The notes beneath the pieces are model-generated. The model was not told the origin of the DNA, searched no databases, and saw nothing but the letters and a program-made list of their open reading frames with translations. From NCBI GenBank assembly GCA_022487055.1, contig JAKVJJ010000011.1, positions 1 through 54,604 on the forward strand: DNA of 54,604 bases, written 5' to 3'. Positions within the stretch are counted from its first letter, which is position 1. Each line of letters starts with the position of its first letter. Below, one piece after another: positions 24,672-31,969 of the stretch. Source of the stretch: Oscillospiraceae bacterium (GTDB lineage: Bacteria; Bacillota; Clostridia; Oscillospirales; Acutalibacteraceae). The position numbers and the translations under genes are program-made.

Positions 24672-24694
24672 GGCTATGCAAAATTATTTATCAA

Positions 24695-24868
24695 TCAGGA
24701 AAAGCGCACATAATCCGGTGCCGGCTCCACACGATCACGGCGGTCAGCGCCACCCACCAGACTTGGTACCCGCTGCCGTGTCCAGCTTGGCACAACATGG
24801 ATTTCCTGTGTATCCACAGGCTCTCCCACTTTCATTCTGTCCGGACGATCAGGCTTCGTGATAAACAT
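24695..24868 (-). CDS. Small hypothetical protein (57 residues)
   Basis: A 57-residue, Pro/Arg/Asp-rich protein (MFITKPDRPDRMKVGEP ... APDYVRFS). I do not recognise a family. Support for a real gene: GAGGGGG eight bases before ATG 24868, a sigma-A promoter (24945-24917) about 50 bp upstream, and a shared terminator just after the stop. The frame continues 22 codons upstream, but that part lacks a ribosome site. No membrane segment, signal peptide or metal motif is seen; it is probably cytoplasmic and poorly structured. Confidence 0.6.
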   Translation of the reverse strand: MFITKPDRPDRMKVGEPVDTQEIHVVPSWTRQRVPSLVGGADRRDRVEPAPDYVRFS

Positions 24869-24916
24869 GGCGGATTCCCCCTCATTGTATCTGTCTTTCT
24901 GGCTCTTTACAGTATT

Positions 24917-24945
24917 ATCATAGCAGACAGACACTGGGAGGTAAA
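24917..24945 (-). promoter_or_regulatory. Sigma-A promoter of the 57-residue protein gene
   Basis: TTTACC (24945-24940), 17-bp spacer, TATGAT (24922-24917). Between it and the GH1 gene (24946-25089) I see only a perfect 12-bp palindrome, CAGTTTAAACTG, at 25045-25056 and a weak TTTTCAG/CTGAAAA hairpin. Confidence 0.6.
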
Positions 24946-25089
24946 CCTTTTTGGTGCATTTCCGAAATAGATTCTGTTTTCCGTCCTTTCACTTTTAAAA
25001 GTACAGTTAATCCATGCAAAACTTCATTTTTTCAGTGCCTTTATCAGTTTAAACTGCTTTTCAGACAAAGTAGGCTGAAAAATATAAAG

Positions 25090-26367
25090 TCAAGCATTTT
25101 TTCCATTTGCCAAATATCGATCAATCATGTCCTGTGTCACACCGTGATTCCGAATGATTTCCTTGTAGAAATGGGCGCTGCGGCGCACAGTTCGCTGCTG
25201 TGTCCGAAAATCACAGCCAATCAAGCCAAAGGCGGCCGTTTCGCCCTCCGCCCACTCAAAATTGTCCATCAAGCTCCAGTGATAGTAGCGCTCCACCGGC
25301 AGGCCGCTGTCTGCAATCTGTTTTAAGTGGTCATATAAAAAGCGACAGCGATATTTGTCCTCACGATCCGCGACCCCGTTTTCAGTAATCCAGATAGGCG
25401 CACAAAAACGCTTGTAGCGGTGCTGCATCAGCGTTCCAAGTCCCTTTGGATAGATTTCCCACCCCAGGTCATTAACCGGCTGACCGGGCCTGCCAGTTGC
25501 ATTCGCGCCGTGTACCCAGATGCGGGTATAATAATTGATGCCGATATAATCATAAAAGCGTCCGTCACCCAGCGGTGCCTCCACACCAAGCGGAAGCGTC
25601 AACCTGCCGGTATACAGACACTCTGTCAGTCCCTGAAAAAGATATTCCATGCCTTTCGCCAAGGTTCTGTCCTGCGGCAGAGAAGGCGTGAATATCCGCA
25701 AATGTTCCGCAAAGCCGACCATCGTTCTGCCGGGATAGCCACATTCCTCCCGGATACGATGAATGCGGCGGTATGCCAGCAGATGGCAGTAAACCAAATT
25801 ACGCATTACCCGAACTGCCTGCCCCGGATTATGTTTTGCTGGCGGCCACTGCGCCAGAAAATAGCTAAGTGTCACATAGACATTCGGCTCATTTAAAGTG
25901 ACATAGTCGCTGACAATGTCACCGATAGATTCCACCACATAAGTAACATAACGAAGGAAAATGGAGGGACTCTCTTTCTGCAGAAAACCGCCGCATTTTT
26001 CAAACCATGTCGGATTTGAAAAATGGTGCAGTGTCACCAATACCTTCACGCCCATCTTCTGCAGGTCAATGATTTCATTCCGGTAGTGTTCCATCGCCTG
26101 CCGGCAGAACTGCCCCGGTGCCGGTTCTATCCGGCTCCACTCCAACCCCATGCGATAAGTCTGCAGTCCCAGCTTCCCTATCAAGCGATTATCTTCCCGC
26201 CAGCGCTGCCAGTGCTGATTTGCATTTTTAGGGCTGGAACGATCTTTCATTTTCCCCGGGCAATCCGCCCAATCATACCAACTGTTTTTAGTCGGACTTC
26301 CCTCTGTCTGTGTCGCAGAAGTAGCACACCCCAACAAAGTGCTGCCCAATGAAAAAGGTGTATCCAA
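25090..26367 (-). CDS. Glycoside hydrolase family 1 beta-glucosidase-like enzyme
   Basis: A 425-residue cytoplasmic GH1 enzyme, likely a beta-glucosidase or 6-phospho-beta-glycosidase. The acid/base E160 is in TLNEPN and the nucleophile E329 in WITENGV; LHHFSNPTWFEKCGGF and the C-terminal YYHWSLMDNFEWAEG are also diagnostic. It is somewhat shorter than the usual 450-480 residues, mainly between the two catalytic motifs, where the loop region after residue 220 is compact. The start is TTG 26367, seven bases after GGAGG. No sugar transporter or PTS gene adjoins it, so whether the substrate is phosphorylated is unknown. Confidence 0.93.
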   Translation of the reverse strand: MDTPFSLGSTLLGCATSATQTEGSPTKNSWYDWADCPGKMKDRSSPKNANQHWQRWREDNRLIGKLGLQTYRMGLEWSRIEPAPGQFCRQAMEHYRNEIIDLQKMGVKVLVTLHHFSNPTWFEKCGGFLQKESPSIFLRYVTYVVESIGDIVSDYVTLNEPNVYVTLSYFLAQWPPAKHNPGQAVRVMRNLVYCHLLAYRRIHRIREECGYPGRTMVGFAEHLRIFTPSLPQDRTLAKGMEYLFQGLTECLYTGRLTLPLGVEAPLGDGRFYDYIGINYYTRIWVHGANATGRPGQPVNDLGWEIYPKGLGTLMQHRYKRFCAPIWITENGVADREDKYRCRFLYDHLKQIADSGLPVERYYHWSLMDNFEWAEGETAAFGLIGCDFRTQQRTVRRSAHFYKEIIRNHGVTQDMIDRYLANGKNA

Positions 26368-26432
26368 ATTTCACCCTCCGTCCCCTTTGGTCATTATCTA
26401 TGCTATCTTTTGGTCTTTTCACAATCTTTATT

Positions 26433-26461
26433 ATTCTACCTTTTTTCGCTAAAAAATGCAA
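26433..26461 (-). promoter_or_regulatory. Sigma-A promoter of the GH1 gene
   Basis: TTGCAT (26461-26456), 17-bp spacer, TAGAAT (26438-26433), within the divergent region shared with dacA-like 26572. Confidence 0.65.
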
Positions 26462-26512
26462 CGGCCACCGGCTGCACCGCATCAGAAACCATGCTCCCCT
26501 TTTTCGCGCATC

Positions 26513-26541
26513 TTTACCTTTTTTGCTTTTCGTGGTATAGT
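26513..26541 (+). promoter_or_regulatory. Sigma-A promoter of the PBP5-like carboxypeptidase
   Basis: TTTACC (26513-26518), 17-bp spacer, TATAGT (26536-26541), 30 bp before the ATG at 26572. Confidence 0.75.
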
Positions 26542-26571
26542 AATCGTGTATAGGCTGGAAGGAGAAACAAC

Positions 26572-27951
26572 ATGAAAAAGAAAATCATACAGTGGGTTTG
26601 CGCTTTTTGTGCGGTCGCACTGGTCATTACCACCTCTGGGCTGCCTGTGCGGGCTATCAGTTTTGACCCCGGTTTTGTCCCACAGAGCAAGTCACTGGAA
26701 CTGGTCAATCTCGACACGGGCGATACCATATACGCAAAAAATACAACTCAGAAGTTGTATCAGGCCTCCACGACAAAACTTATGACCTTTATTGTTGCGT
26801 CGGAACTGATTAAGGACCCCAAAGACACCACCATCACCATCAATGATAATGTGCAGAACAAGCTGCCGGACCGTTCTTACGTTTCCGTTCAACTTGCTGT
26901 CGGTGAAAGAATCTCCGCGCTGAATTTGATGTACTGTATGTTGCTTCCCTCCGGCAACGATGCCGCCATTGCGCTGGCAGAAGCAGCCGCAGGGGGAAAT
27001 ATGCAGCAGTTCATTCAGCTAATGAACAAAAAGGCCAAGGAACTTGGCTGCACATGCACCAACTATACCAATGTATTTGGAGTGGCTGACAAAAATCACT
27101 ACACCACAGCAGAAGACCTGAAGAAAGTTTACCGCTGTGCTTATTCGCTGCCGTATTTTAAAGAGATTACCTCAAAGTCAGCTTATACCGTCCCTGCCAC
27201 CAACTACACACCGGCACGCAAGCTGGCAGCCTCCAATAAATTGATGGACAAGGCTTCAAAGTATTATTATCAGCCCTGTACGAGCGGTAAAACCGGTACT
27301 TCTGATGAAGCAGGCTACTGTCTGGCATCCACAGCCTCCAAAAACGGCATGAACTACCTGTGCATTGCGCTGGATGCTCCCAGCCAAAAATCCGGCAGAC
27401 CTGTGCCGGACAACGGTGCCTTTGAGGATTCCCGTCAACTTTATGAATGGGCGTTCAGCTCACTGAAAAAGCAGGCTGTTCTGTCCAAGGACAAGGCGGT
27501 CGCCAATGTGTCGGTGCTACAGGCAAAGGACAGACATCAGCAGCTTGCTGCCGTTCCCGTTTCCGATTACAACGCTATGCTGCCGGACAATGGTGGAAAA
27601 ATCACTACAAAAGCAGAGTTGCCGAAAAATGTCACCGCTCCTGTAAAAAAGGGCGCGAAGATTGGCAGTGTAAAGGTTCTTTACAATAATGAAACACTGA
27701 CAACGATGCAATTAGTCGCAGCCGAAGATATTCCGCAGTATGTCATCTTTTACAAACAGCGGTGGTTTAAGATTGCACTGGTGGCTGTTATCGCAGCAGC
27801 AGCAGGCTTCCTGATTGTTCAGTTGATTCGTTTCCTGCGTAATCACCACCGCCGCGGGGGGAGCAGTTTTGGCAGCAAACACAGCCGCAACCGTTACAGC
27901 GGACACAGCAGGCATCATGCCTCAAAAGGCAGCTATCACAATTACCATTAA
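26572..27951 (+). CDS. PBP5-like D-alanyl-D-alanine carboxypeptidase
   Basis: A 459-residue serine DD-carboxypeptidase (peptidase S11), exported and membrane anchored. Signal peptide at 1-28 (MKKKIIQWVC... to PVRA); catalytic motifs S66-T-T-K69, S127-G-N129 and K240-T-G-T243; a beta-rich domain at about 310-395; one C-terminal membrane helix (about 400-422); then a basic, His/Ser-rich cytoplasmic tail. It trims pentapeptides of peptidoglycan. The C-terminal anchor is a full transmembrane helix rather than the amphipathic helix of E. coli PBP5. A dacA/dacB/dacF assignment cannot be made by eye. GAAGGAG precedes the ATG. Confidence 0.94.
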   Translation: MKKKIIQWVCAFCAVALVITTSGLPVRAISFDPGFVPQSKSLELVNLDTGDTIYAKNTTQKLYQASTTKLMTFIVASELIKDPKDTTITINDNVQNKLPDRSYVSVQLAVGERISALNLMYCMLLPSGNDAAIALAEAAAGGNMQQFIQLMNKKAKELGCTCTNYTNVFGVADKNHYTTAEDLKKVYRCAYSLPYFKEITSKSAYTVPATNYTPARKLAASNKLMDKASKYYYQPCTSGKTGTSDEAGYCLASTASKNGMNYLCIALDAPSQKSGRPVPDNGAFEDSRQLYEWAFSSLKKQAVLSKDKAVANVSVLQAKDRHQQLAAVPVSDYNAMLPDNGGKITTKAELPKNVTAPVKKGAKIGSVKVLYNNETLTTMQLVAAEDIPQYVIFYKQRWFKIALVAVIAAAAGFLIVQLIRFLRNHHRRGGSSFGSKHSRNRYSGHSRHHASKGSYHNYH

Positions 27952-27965
27952 AAATTTTTCCCTGA

Positions 27966-28016
27966 ACATATAAAAAGTTCCGGTGCCCTTTCAGAGCATC
28001 GGAACTTTTTATATGT
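27966..28016. terminator. Strong bidirectional terminator
   Basis: An almost perfect stem of about 21 bp (arms ACATATAAAAAGTTCC and GGAACTTTTTATATGT plus the inner GATGC/GCATC) between the convergent carboxypeptidase and M29 aminopeptidase genes. Confidence 0.93.
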
Positions 28017-28021
28017 CCTTC

Positions 28022-29254
28022 TCAGAAATCCCAATTGCCATTGCGAAAAATCGGTACTTCCTCGCCGTCTGCCGTAATGCCGGTAATGGATAAGTCTTTG
28101 GTTCCAAGCATGAAGTCCACATGCGTGCTGGAATCATTGATGCCCAGCTTCATCAGGTCTTCTTTGGTCTTGTCCAAGCCGCCTTTTACGCATTCCGGAA
28201 AACCCATACCGAGTGCGAAGTGACACGCCGCATTTTCATCATACAGTGTATTATAAAATAAAATACCCATGTCTGAAATCGGGGACTGGTTCGGAATCAA
28301 TGCGCATTCACCCAACATTTTTGAGCCGTCATCTGTATCAATGATTGCTTGCAAAGCATCCTCACCCGTCGCGGCAGAACAGGACACGGCCTTGCCGTCT
28401 TGGAACGTAATGCTGAAATCATCAATCATCACACCCTGATAGCTCAGCGGCAGAGCACTGTGCACTGTGCCGTTTGTGCGGGTACGGTCTGGTGTGCAGA
28501 AAATTTCTTCCGTCGGCATATTCGGGAAGTAATAAACGCCGTCAACCGTTTGGGAGCCGCCGCCCTGCCAAACATGGTTCTTCGGCATTCCCAGTGTAAT
28601 GTCGGTGCCGATACTGTTGTGATAAACCAGTTTGTCAAACTGCTTTTCATTCAGGAAAGCACAGCGCTTTTCAAAACTTCTGCGGTGCTCGTCCCATGCT
28701 TTTTCCGGATCTGGTGTATCGACACGGACGGAATGAAAGATAGCCTCCCACAGCCGACTGAGTGCCGCCGGCCCGGGCAGATTCGGGAATACACGTTTTG
28801 CCCACACGGGAGAAGCGGCGCCGACAATGCACCAAACGTTGTGACCGAAATCCATGCCATCATAAAAACTCTTGCAGGCAGATTTACTTGCCTTGCGGGA
28901 AGTGGTCACCTTTTTCGGATCAACTCCGGCAAAGTTCAGCGGGTCATCACTCAGGATTGACAGAATGGCACCGCCACGCTCGGCCACACCATTGTACATC
29001 TCCGATTTCCATTTTGGAAAATGTTCAAATTCTTCCAGCGGTTCATAATCATAGCGCAGGCGGGAAGTCTTTTCATCTGACCAATCCAGTGTCACTGTCT
29101 TGGCACCAGCCTTATAGGCCTCCTCTGTCACCAAACGCACCAGGGATGCTGCTTCCAAACGTGCACTGATATACAGTTCCTGCCCTTTTTTCAAGTTGCA
29201 GCCTTTATGCACAATCAAATGCGCATATTTTTTTAAACTTTCCTGTAAACCCAT
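28022..29254 (-). CDS. M29-family aminopeptidase (AmpS/PepS-like)
   Basis: A 410-residue cytosolic metallo-aminopeptidase of family M29, which removes N-terminal residues from peptides using two metal ions. Family motifs are present: MPTEEIFCTPDR, the metal-binding LGECALIP, LYDENAACHFALG, and SSTHVDFMLGT, together supplying the Glu, His, Tyr and Asp ligands. Length is normal. It follows pepC by 18 bases on the same strand and is probably cotranscribed, making a two-gene peptide-degradation operon. Confidence 0.93.
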   Translation of the reverse strand: MGLQESLKKYAHLIVHKGCNLKKGQELYISARLEAASLVRLVTEEAYKAGAKTVTLDWSDEKTSRLRYDYEPLEEFEHFPKWKSEMYNGVAERGGAILSILSDDPLNFAGVDPKKVTTSRKASKSACKSFYDGMDFGHNVWCIVGAASPVWAKRVFPNLPGPAALSRLWEAIFHSVRVDTPDPEKAWDEHRRSFEKRCAFLNEKQFDKLVYHNSIGTDITLGMPKNHVWQGGGSQTVDGVYYFPNMPTEEIFCTPDRTRTNGTVHSALPLSYQGVMIDDFSITFQDGKAVSCSAATGEDALQAIIDTDDGSKMLGECALIPNQSPISDMGILFYNTLYDENAACHFALGMGFPECVKGGLDKTKEDLMKLGINDSSTHVDFMLGTKDLSITGITADGEEVPIFRNGNWDF

Positions 29255-29272
29255 TCCTTTTTACCCCTTATT

Positions 29273-30610
29273 TTAATCTGCCAATGTTCCCATCGGGTCC
29301 CACGGATTCAGATGAACCGGCTTTGTTTCCAGCGCCGCTTTCTGCTTTGCGGACAAATACTTTTTGCTGACCACTGCCTGATAAACAAAGTTATCAAACC
29401 AGTCGGCACTCATCTGATAGTAGCCCTTGTCCCCGTGCTTGTCGCTCCAACTATTTTCAATTTTCCATTTGGTCGGCTTGCCTTTTTCATCCAGATTCAC
29501 ACCAGTAATCACCATGGCATGGTTCATGGCACTTTCACGGCAATCCAGCCGCTCTGCCTTTGTCATGGAGAAATCCATGCCGAAAGTTCCGTCCAAATCG
29601 AAGCATTCGGTGCACCACAGACCTTTGTCCCGGTCGCCAAGATGCCCGACATCACTGCCGAACCACACCAGTTCGCCGTCCTTGAGCTGGCGCACAACTA
29701 AGTCTTCCATTTCCTCCATGGGCAGGTTGAGATAATGAACCGGCTGTCCATCCGCCACATTACCGAGGTAGTCCACCGTATAAGTCTGATAGAATGGCTT
29801 ATCCTGTGTGGGAGAATTGATGATGCTGATATAATCCTGCCGAAGGTTCAACCCAACATATTCTTCATAGAATTTCTTAGGTGTTAAGCCACGCACCATA
29901 TGATATTTTTTATCTTTATCCACATATTCAAAATCAAACTGCTTAGGCGGTTCTCCGCAGCACATGCACAGGAACCGATACATTTCCGCCAGCATTTCCT
30001 GTTTCATCTGCTGCAGGTCTTTGCCATCCTTTGCCGCTGCACGAAGCTTTGCCGCATACTGACGCAGCTTTGCATTCATCAAGTGATTCATATCGGAAGT
30101 ATTGCTGCTCTGATGCGTTTCCTCCATAGCGGATTTTGGCACCACACCATATTTCTCCACAACATTGACCAGCATATCCCACTGACCGCCGTCCTCAATG
30201 CCGGAAGACAATACATAAGTCAGCAGCCGGTCATCCACTGGCCGGTCCGCAAGGCTGATGATGCTCTCCAGAAAATAATTGACCTTCTCAAATTTATCCC
30301 AAAAAGAAATAAAATTCTGGGAAAGCTCAAATTTTTCAAGATTACACTTTTTCGCTACCTGTTCCCGCAGCAGGTTCAATGCGGAAAAAATCCAGCAGCG
30401 GCCGCTGTGCATTTGGTCGGTTACTTCCAAAGTCGGCAGGTCAACAGAATATTGGAACTGTGTATTCTGCAGCGATGCGGGCCGGAAGGAAACATCTTTT
30501 ACACTGTTTTTGTACAGCACATTGGTCATAGCGCGGCACAATGGGCTCTGGACATAGGACTCGTGGAATCGCTGTGTATCCGCGGCTGAGATTTCATCAA
30601 ACTGTTTCAT
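29273..30610 (-). CDS. pepC: Aminopeptidase C / bleomycin hydrolase-type cysteine peptidase
   Basis: A 445-residue cytosolic papain-fold aminopeptidase (family C1B), normally a hexamer with the active sites facing an inner chamber. The catalytic residues are Q66 and C72 (QMHSGRCWIFSALN), H364 (MNHAMVITG) and N386 (ENSWSD). The C-terminus, which in this family occupies the active-site cleft, ends WDPMGTLAD. GGAAG precedes the ATG. Its leader carries a terminator-like structure (30655-30706) and the promoter is at 30754-30782, so expression may be attenuated. Confidence 0.95.
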   Translation of the reverse strand: MKQFDEISAADTQRFHESYVQSPLCRAMTNVLYKNSVKDVSFRPASLQNTQFQYSVDLPTLEVTDQMHSGRCWIFSALNLLREQVAKKCNLEKFELSQNFISFWDKFEKVNYFLESIISLADRPVDDRLLTYVLSSGIEDGGQWDMLVNVVEKYGVVPKSAMEETHQSSNTSDMNHLMNAKLRQYAAKLRAAAKDGKDLQQMKQEMLAEMYRFLCMCCGEPPKQFDFEYVDKDKKYHMVRGLTPKKFYEEYVGLNLRQDYISIINSPTQDKPFYQTYTVDYLGNVADGQPVHYLNLPMEEMEDLVVRQLKDGELVWFGSDVGHLGDRDKGLWCTECFDLDGTFGMDFSMTKAERLDCRESAMNHAMVITGVNLDEKGKPTKWKIENSWSDKHGDKGYYQMSADWFDNFVYQAVVSKKYLSAKQKAALETKPVHLNPWDPMGTLAD

Positions 30611-30654
30611 GATAAAGACTTCCTTTCATTTGGTAAATTCTGCACCGAACAGAC

Positions 30655-30706
30655 AAAAAAGCTGACAAAAATAAGCTGCATCTTTGCAGCATAACCTTCT
30701 GTCAGC
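30655..30706 (-). promoter_or_regulatory. Terminator-like attenuator in the pepC leader
   Basis: On the minus strand GCTGACA (30706-30700) pairs with TGTCAGC (30667-30661), enclosing a GCTGC/GCAGC hairpin, and is followed by TTTTTT (30660-30655). It lies between the pepC promoter and start, 45 bp before the ATG. A further hairpin (CAGCC/GGCTG inside GTATT/AATAC) sits just upstream at about 30710-30745. I do not recognise a known riboswitch. Confidence 0.55.
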
Positions 30707-30753
30707 AGTTGTATTTCTGCAGCCTGATGCAGACCGGCTGAATACTTATTTTC

Positions 30754-30805
30754 AGTATAACACAGCCGTATGGTATTTGCAATTTCTGCCTTTCCCTGTT
30801 ACAAT
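30754..30805. promoter_or_regulatory. Two divergent sigma-A promoters sharing one palindromic -35 box
   Basis: The hexamer TTGCAA at 30777-30782 is its own reverse complement. Leftward it is 17 bp from TATACT (30759-30754), which drives pepC; rightward it is 17 bp from TACAAT (30800-30805), which drives the GIY-YIG gene. Both pairs have ideal spacing, so polymerase can bind in only one direction at a time. Confidence 0.8.
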
Positions 30806-30834
30806 AAACCCACCACAGAAAGGCAGGAAAAACC

Positions 30835-31095
30835 ATGCAGCAACCAAGTGCCTACGTCTATATTCTTCAGTGCAGGGACAGCAGCCTTTACACTGGCTGG
30901 ACAAATGACCTTGACGCGCGGGTAAGCACTCATCAGGCAGGCAGAGGCGCCAAATACACCCGCTCCCGTCTGCCGGTGAAGCTGGTTTATTATGAGCGTC
31001 TGTCAGACAAAAACGCCGCACTGCGACGGGAGGCGGAACTCAAACATCTCTCACACCAAGAAAAGCTGCTGCTCATTGCTAGTGGACCCCATTGA
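30835..31095 (+). CDS. GIY-YIG domain protein, UPF0213/YhbQ-like
   Basis: An 86-residue single-domain GIY-YIG nuclease-fold protein. The motif reads YIL at 9-11 and YTG at 19-21, with the catalytic-type R29 in LDARVSTHQ and the later GAKYTRSRLP and E65 region (RREAELKHL). This family (YhbQ, YazA) is widespread; roles in DNA turnover or repair have been suggested but remain thinly supported. GCAGG precedes the ATG. It is divergent from pepC with a shared -35 box. Confidence 0.93.
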   Translation: MQQPSAYVYILQCRDSSLYTGWTNDLDARVSTHQAGRGAKYTRSRLPVKLVYYERLSDKNAALRREAELKHLSHQEKLLLIASGPH

Positions 31096-31181
31096 TTCCG
31101 GCAATGTGCGGAAAACCTTTCCTTTTCTCTGCATCAGAATTGTATAGAGTGCGAATTTTTCGGGCTGGGATGGTAAATCAC

Positions 31182-31210
31182 TTGATTTTTTTTGCTTTTT
31201 GTTTCATAAT
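31182..31210 (+). promoter_or_regulatory. Promoter-like copy 1 in the gap before the Lrp-family gene
   Basis: TTGATT, 17-bp spacer, CATAAT. It is followed only 14 bases later by an intrinsic terminator, so any transcript would be about 45 nt long. A closely similar sequence recurs at 31360-31388. Confidence 0.45.
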
Positions 31211-31223
31211 GTAGTTAATACGC

Positions 31224-31264
31224 AACGGTGCGCATCTTTTAAGAGATGTGTACCGTTTTTTATT
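31224..31264 (+). terminator. Intrinsic terminator in the GIY-YIG/Lrp gap
   Basis: Arms ACGGTGCGCATCT and AGATGTGTACCGT (13 pairs with two G-T) followed by TTTTTTATT. It may end the GIY-YIG transcript, whose stop is 130 bases upstream, or a very short RNA. Confidence 0.75.
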
Positions 31265-31274
31265 AAGTTAATAC

Positions 31275-31349
31275 AAGAAATCAGGCTGCATATTATTTGG
31301 ATAGTTTTGCTGCCAAATTTATTTTATAAAGGTTTTTCCCTGATTTCTT
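31275..31349 (+). repeat. Perfect 11-bp inverted repeat with nested hairpin
   Basis: AAGAAATCAGG (31275-31285) and CCTGATTTCTT (31339-31349) are exact complements. Inside, ATTTGG and CCAAAT can form a second hairpin. It lies just upstream of the promoter of the Lrp-family gene and holds no reading frame. Confidence 0.6.
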
Positions 31350-31359
31350 CATTCAGCTC

Positions 31360-31388
31360 TTGATTTTTATTGGGCTTCATTACATAAT
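31360..31388 (+). promoter_or_regulatory. Promoter of the Lrp-family gene (copy 2)
   Basis: TTGATT, 17-bp spacer, CATAAT, then about 58 bp to the start. Around it some 36 bp are about three-quarters identical to copy 1 at 31182-31210. Confidence 0.55.
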
Positions 31389-31446
31389 TAAGTCATTAGA
31401 AGCTGCTTCTTTATCTACCGATACAAGAATCCATAAAGTGAGATGA

Positions 31447-31905
31447 TTGACATTGGACAAAATCGATGCTACTCTGCTGGAATCCCTGCAGGAAGACGCG
31501 CGTGTCCCAATTAAGACACTGACCAAAAAAGTCTTTCTCTCTGCTCCGGCCATTTCCGCGCGAATTGAAAAGCTGGAAAAACAAGGCGTTATTCAAAGCT
31601 ATCAGGCAGTGCTGGATCCCATCAAGCTCGGCTATCATATCAAGGCTTTCATTAACCTGCAGATGACACCAAACCAGAAGCCGGAGTTCTATCCATTCAT
31701 CCAGAGCTGCCGTAATGTGTTGGAGTGTGACTGCGTAACCGGCGATTATTCTATGCTCATCAAAGTGGCTTATCCCAGTACCGCCGAGTTGGACACCTTT
31801 ATCGGTCAACTGCAGCGCTTCGGTGCCACTTCCACGCAGATTGTCTTTTCCACCCCAGTTGAATCCCGTGGTGTGCAGGTAGACACAGAACTGGCCGGAA
31901 GCTGA
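31447..31905 (+). CDS. Lrp/AsnC-family transcriptional regulator
   Basis: A DNA-binding regulator of about 150 residues. An N-terminal helix-turn-helix (DKIDATLLESLQEDARVPIKTLTKKVFLSAPAISARIEKLEKQGVI) precedes the RAM ligand-binding domain (about 65-145), in which CDCVTGDYSMLIKVAY is the typical 'v-t-G-x-y-D-l-l' strand. These regulators usually sense amino acids and often control their own gene. There is no ATG in frame: TTG 31447 or TTG 31453 must be the start, both behind a weak GTGAG. It converges on an FAD oxidoreductase gene. The target is unknown. Confidence 0.9.
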   Translation: MTLDKIDATLLESLQEDARVPIKTLTKKVFLSAPAISARIEKLEKQGVIQSYQAVLDPIKLGYHIKAFINLQMTPNQKPEFYPFIQSCRNVLECDCVTGDYSMLIKVAYPSTAELDTFIGQLQRFGATSTQIVFSTPVESRGVQVDTELAGS

Positions 31906-31916
31906 CAAACCTAATT

Positions 31917-31960
31917 ACATAAAAAAGGAACCGAGCTTGTGTCCGGTTCCTTTTTTATGT
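31917..31960. terminator. Bidirectional terminator after the Lrp-family gene
   Basis: Arms ACATAAAAAAGGAACCG and CGGTTCCTTTTTTATGT form a long, nearly perfect stem between convergent stops at 31905 and 31970. Confidence 0.92.
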
Positions 31961-31969
31961 CTATCTCCG

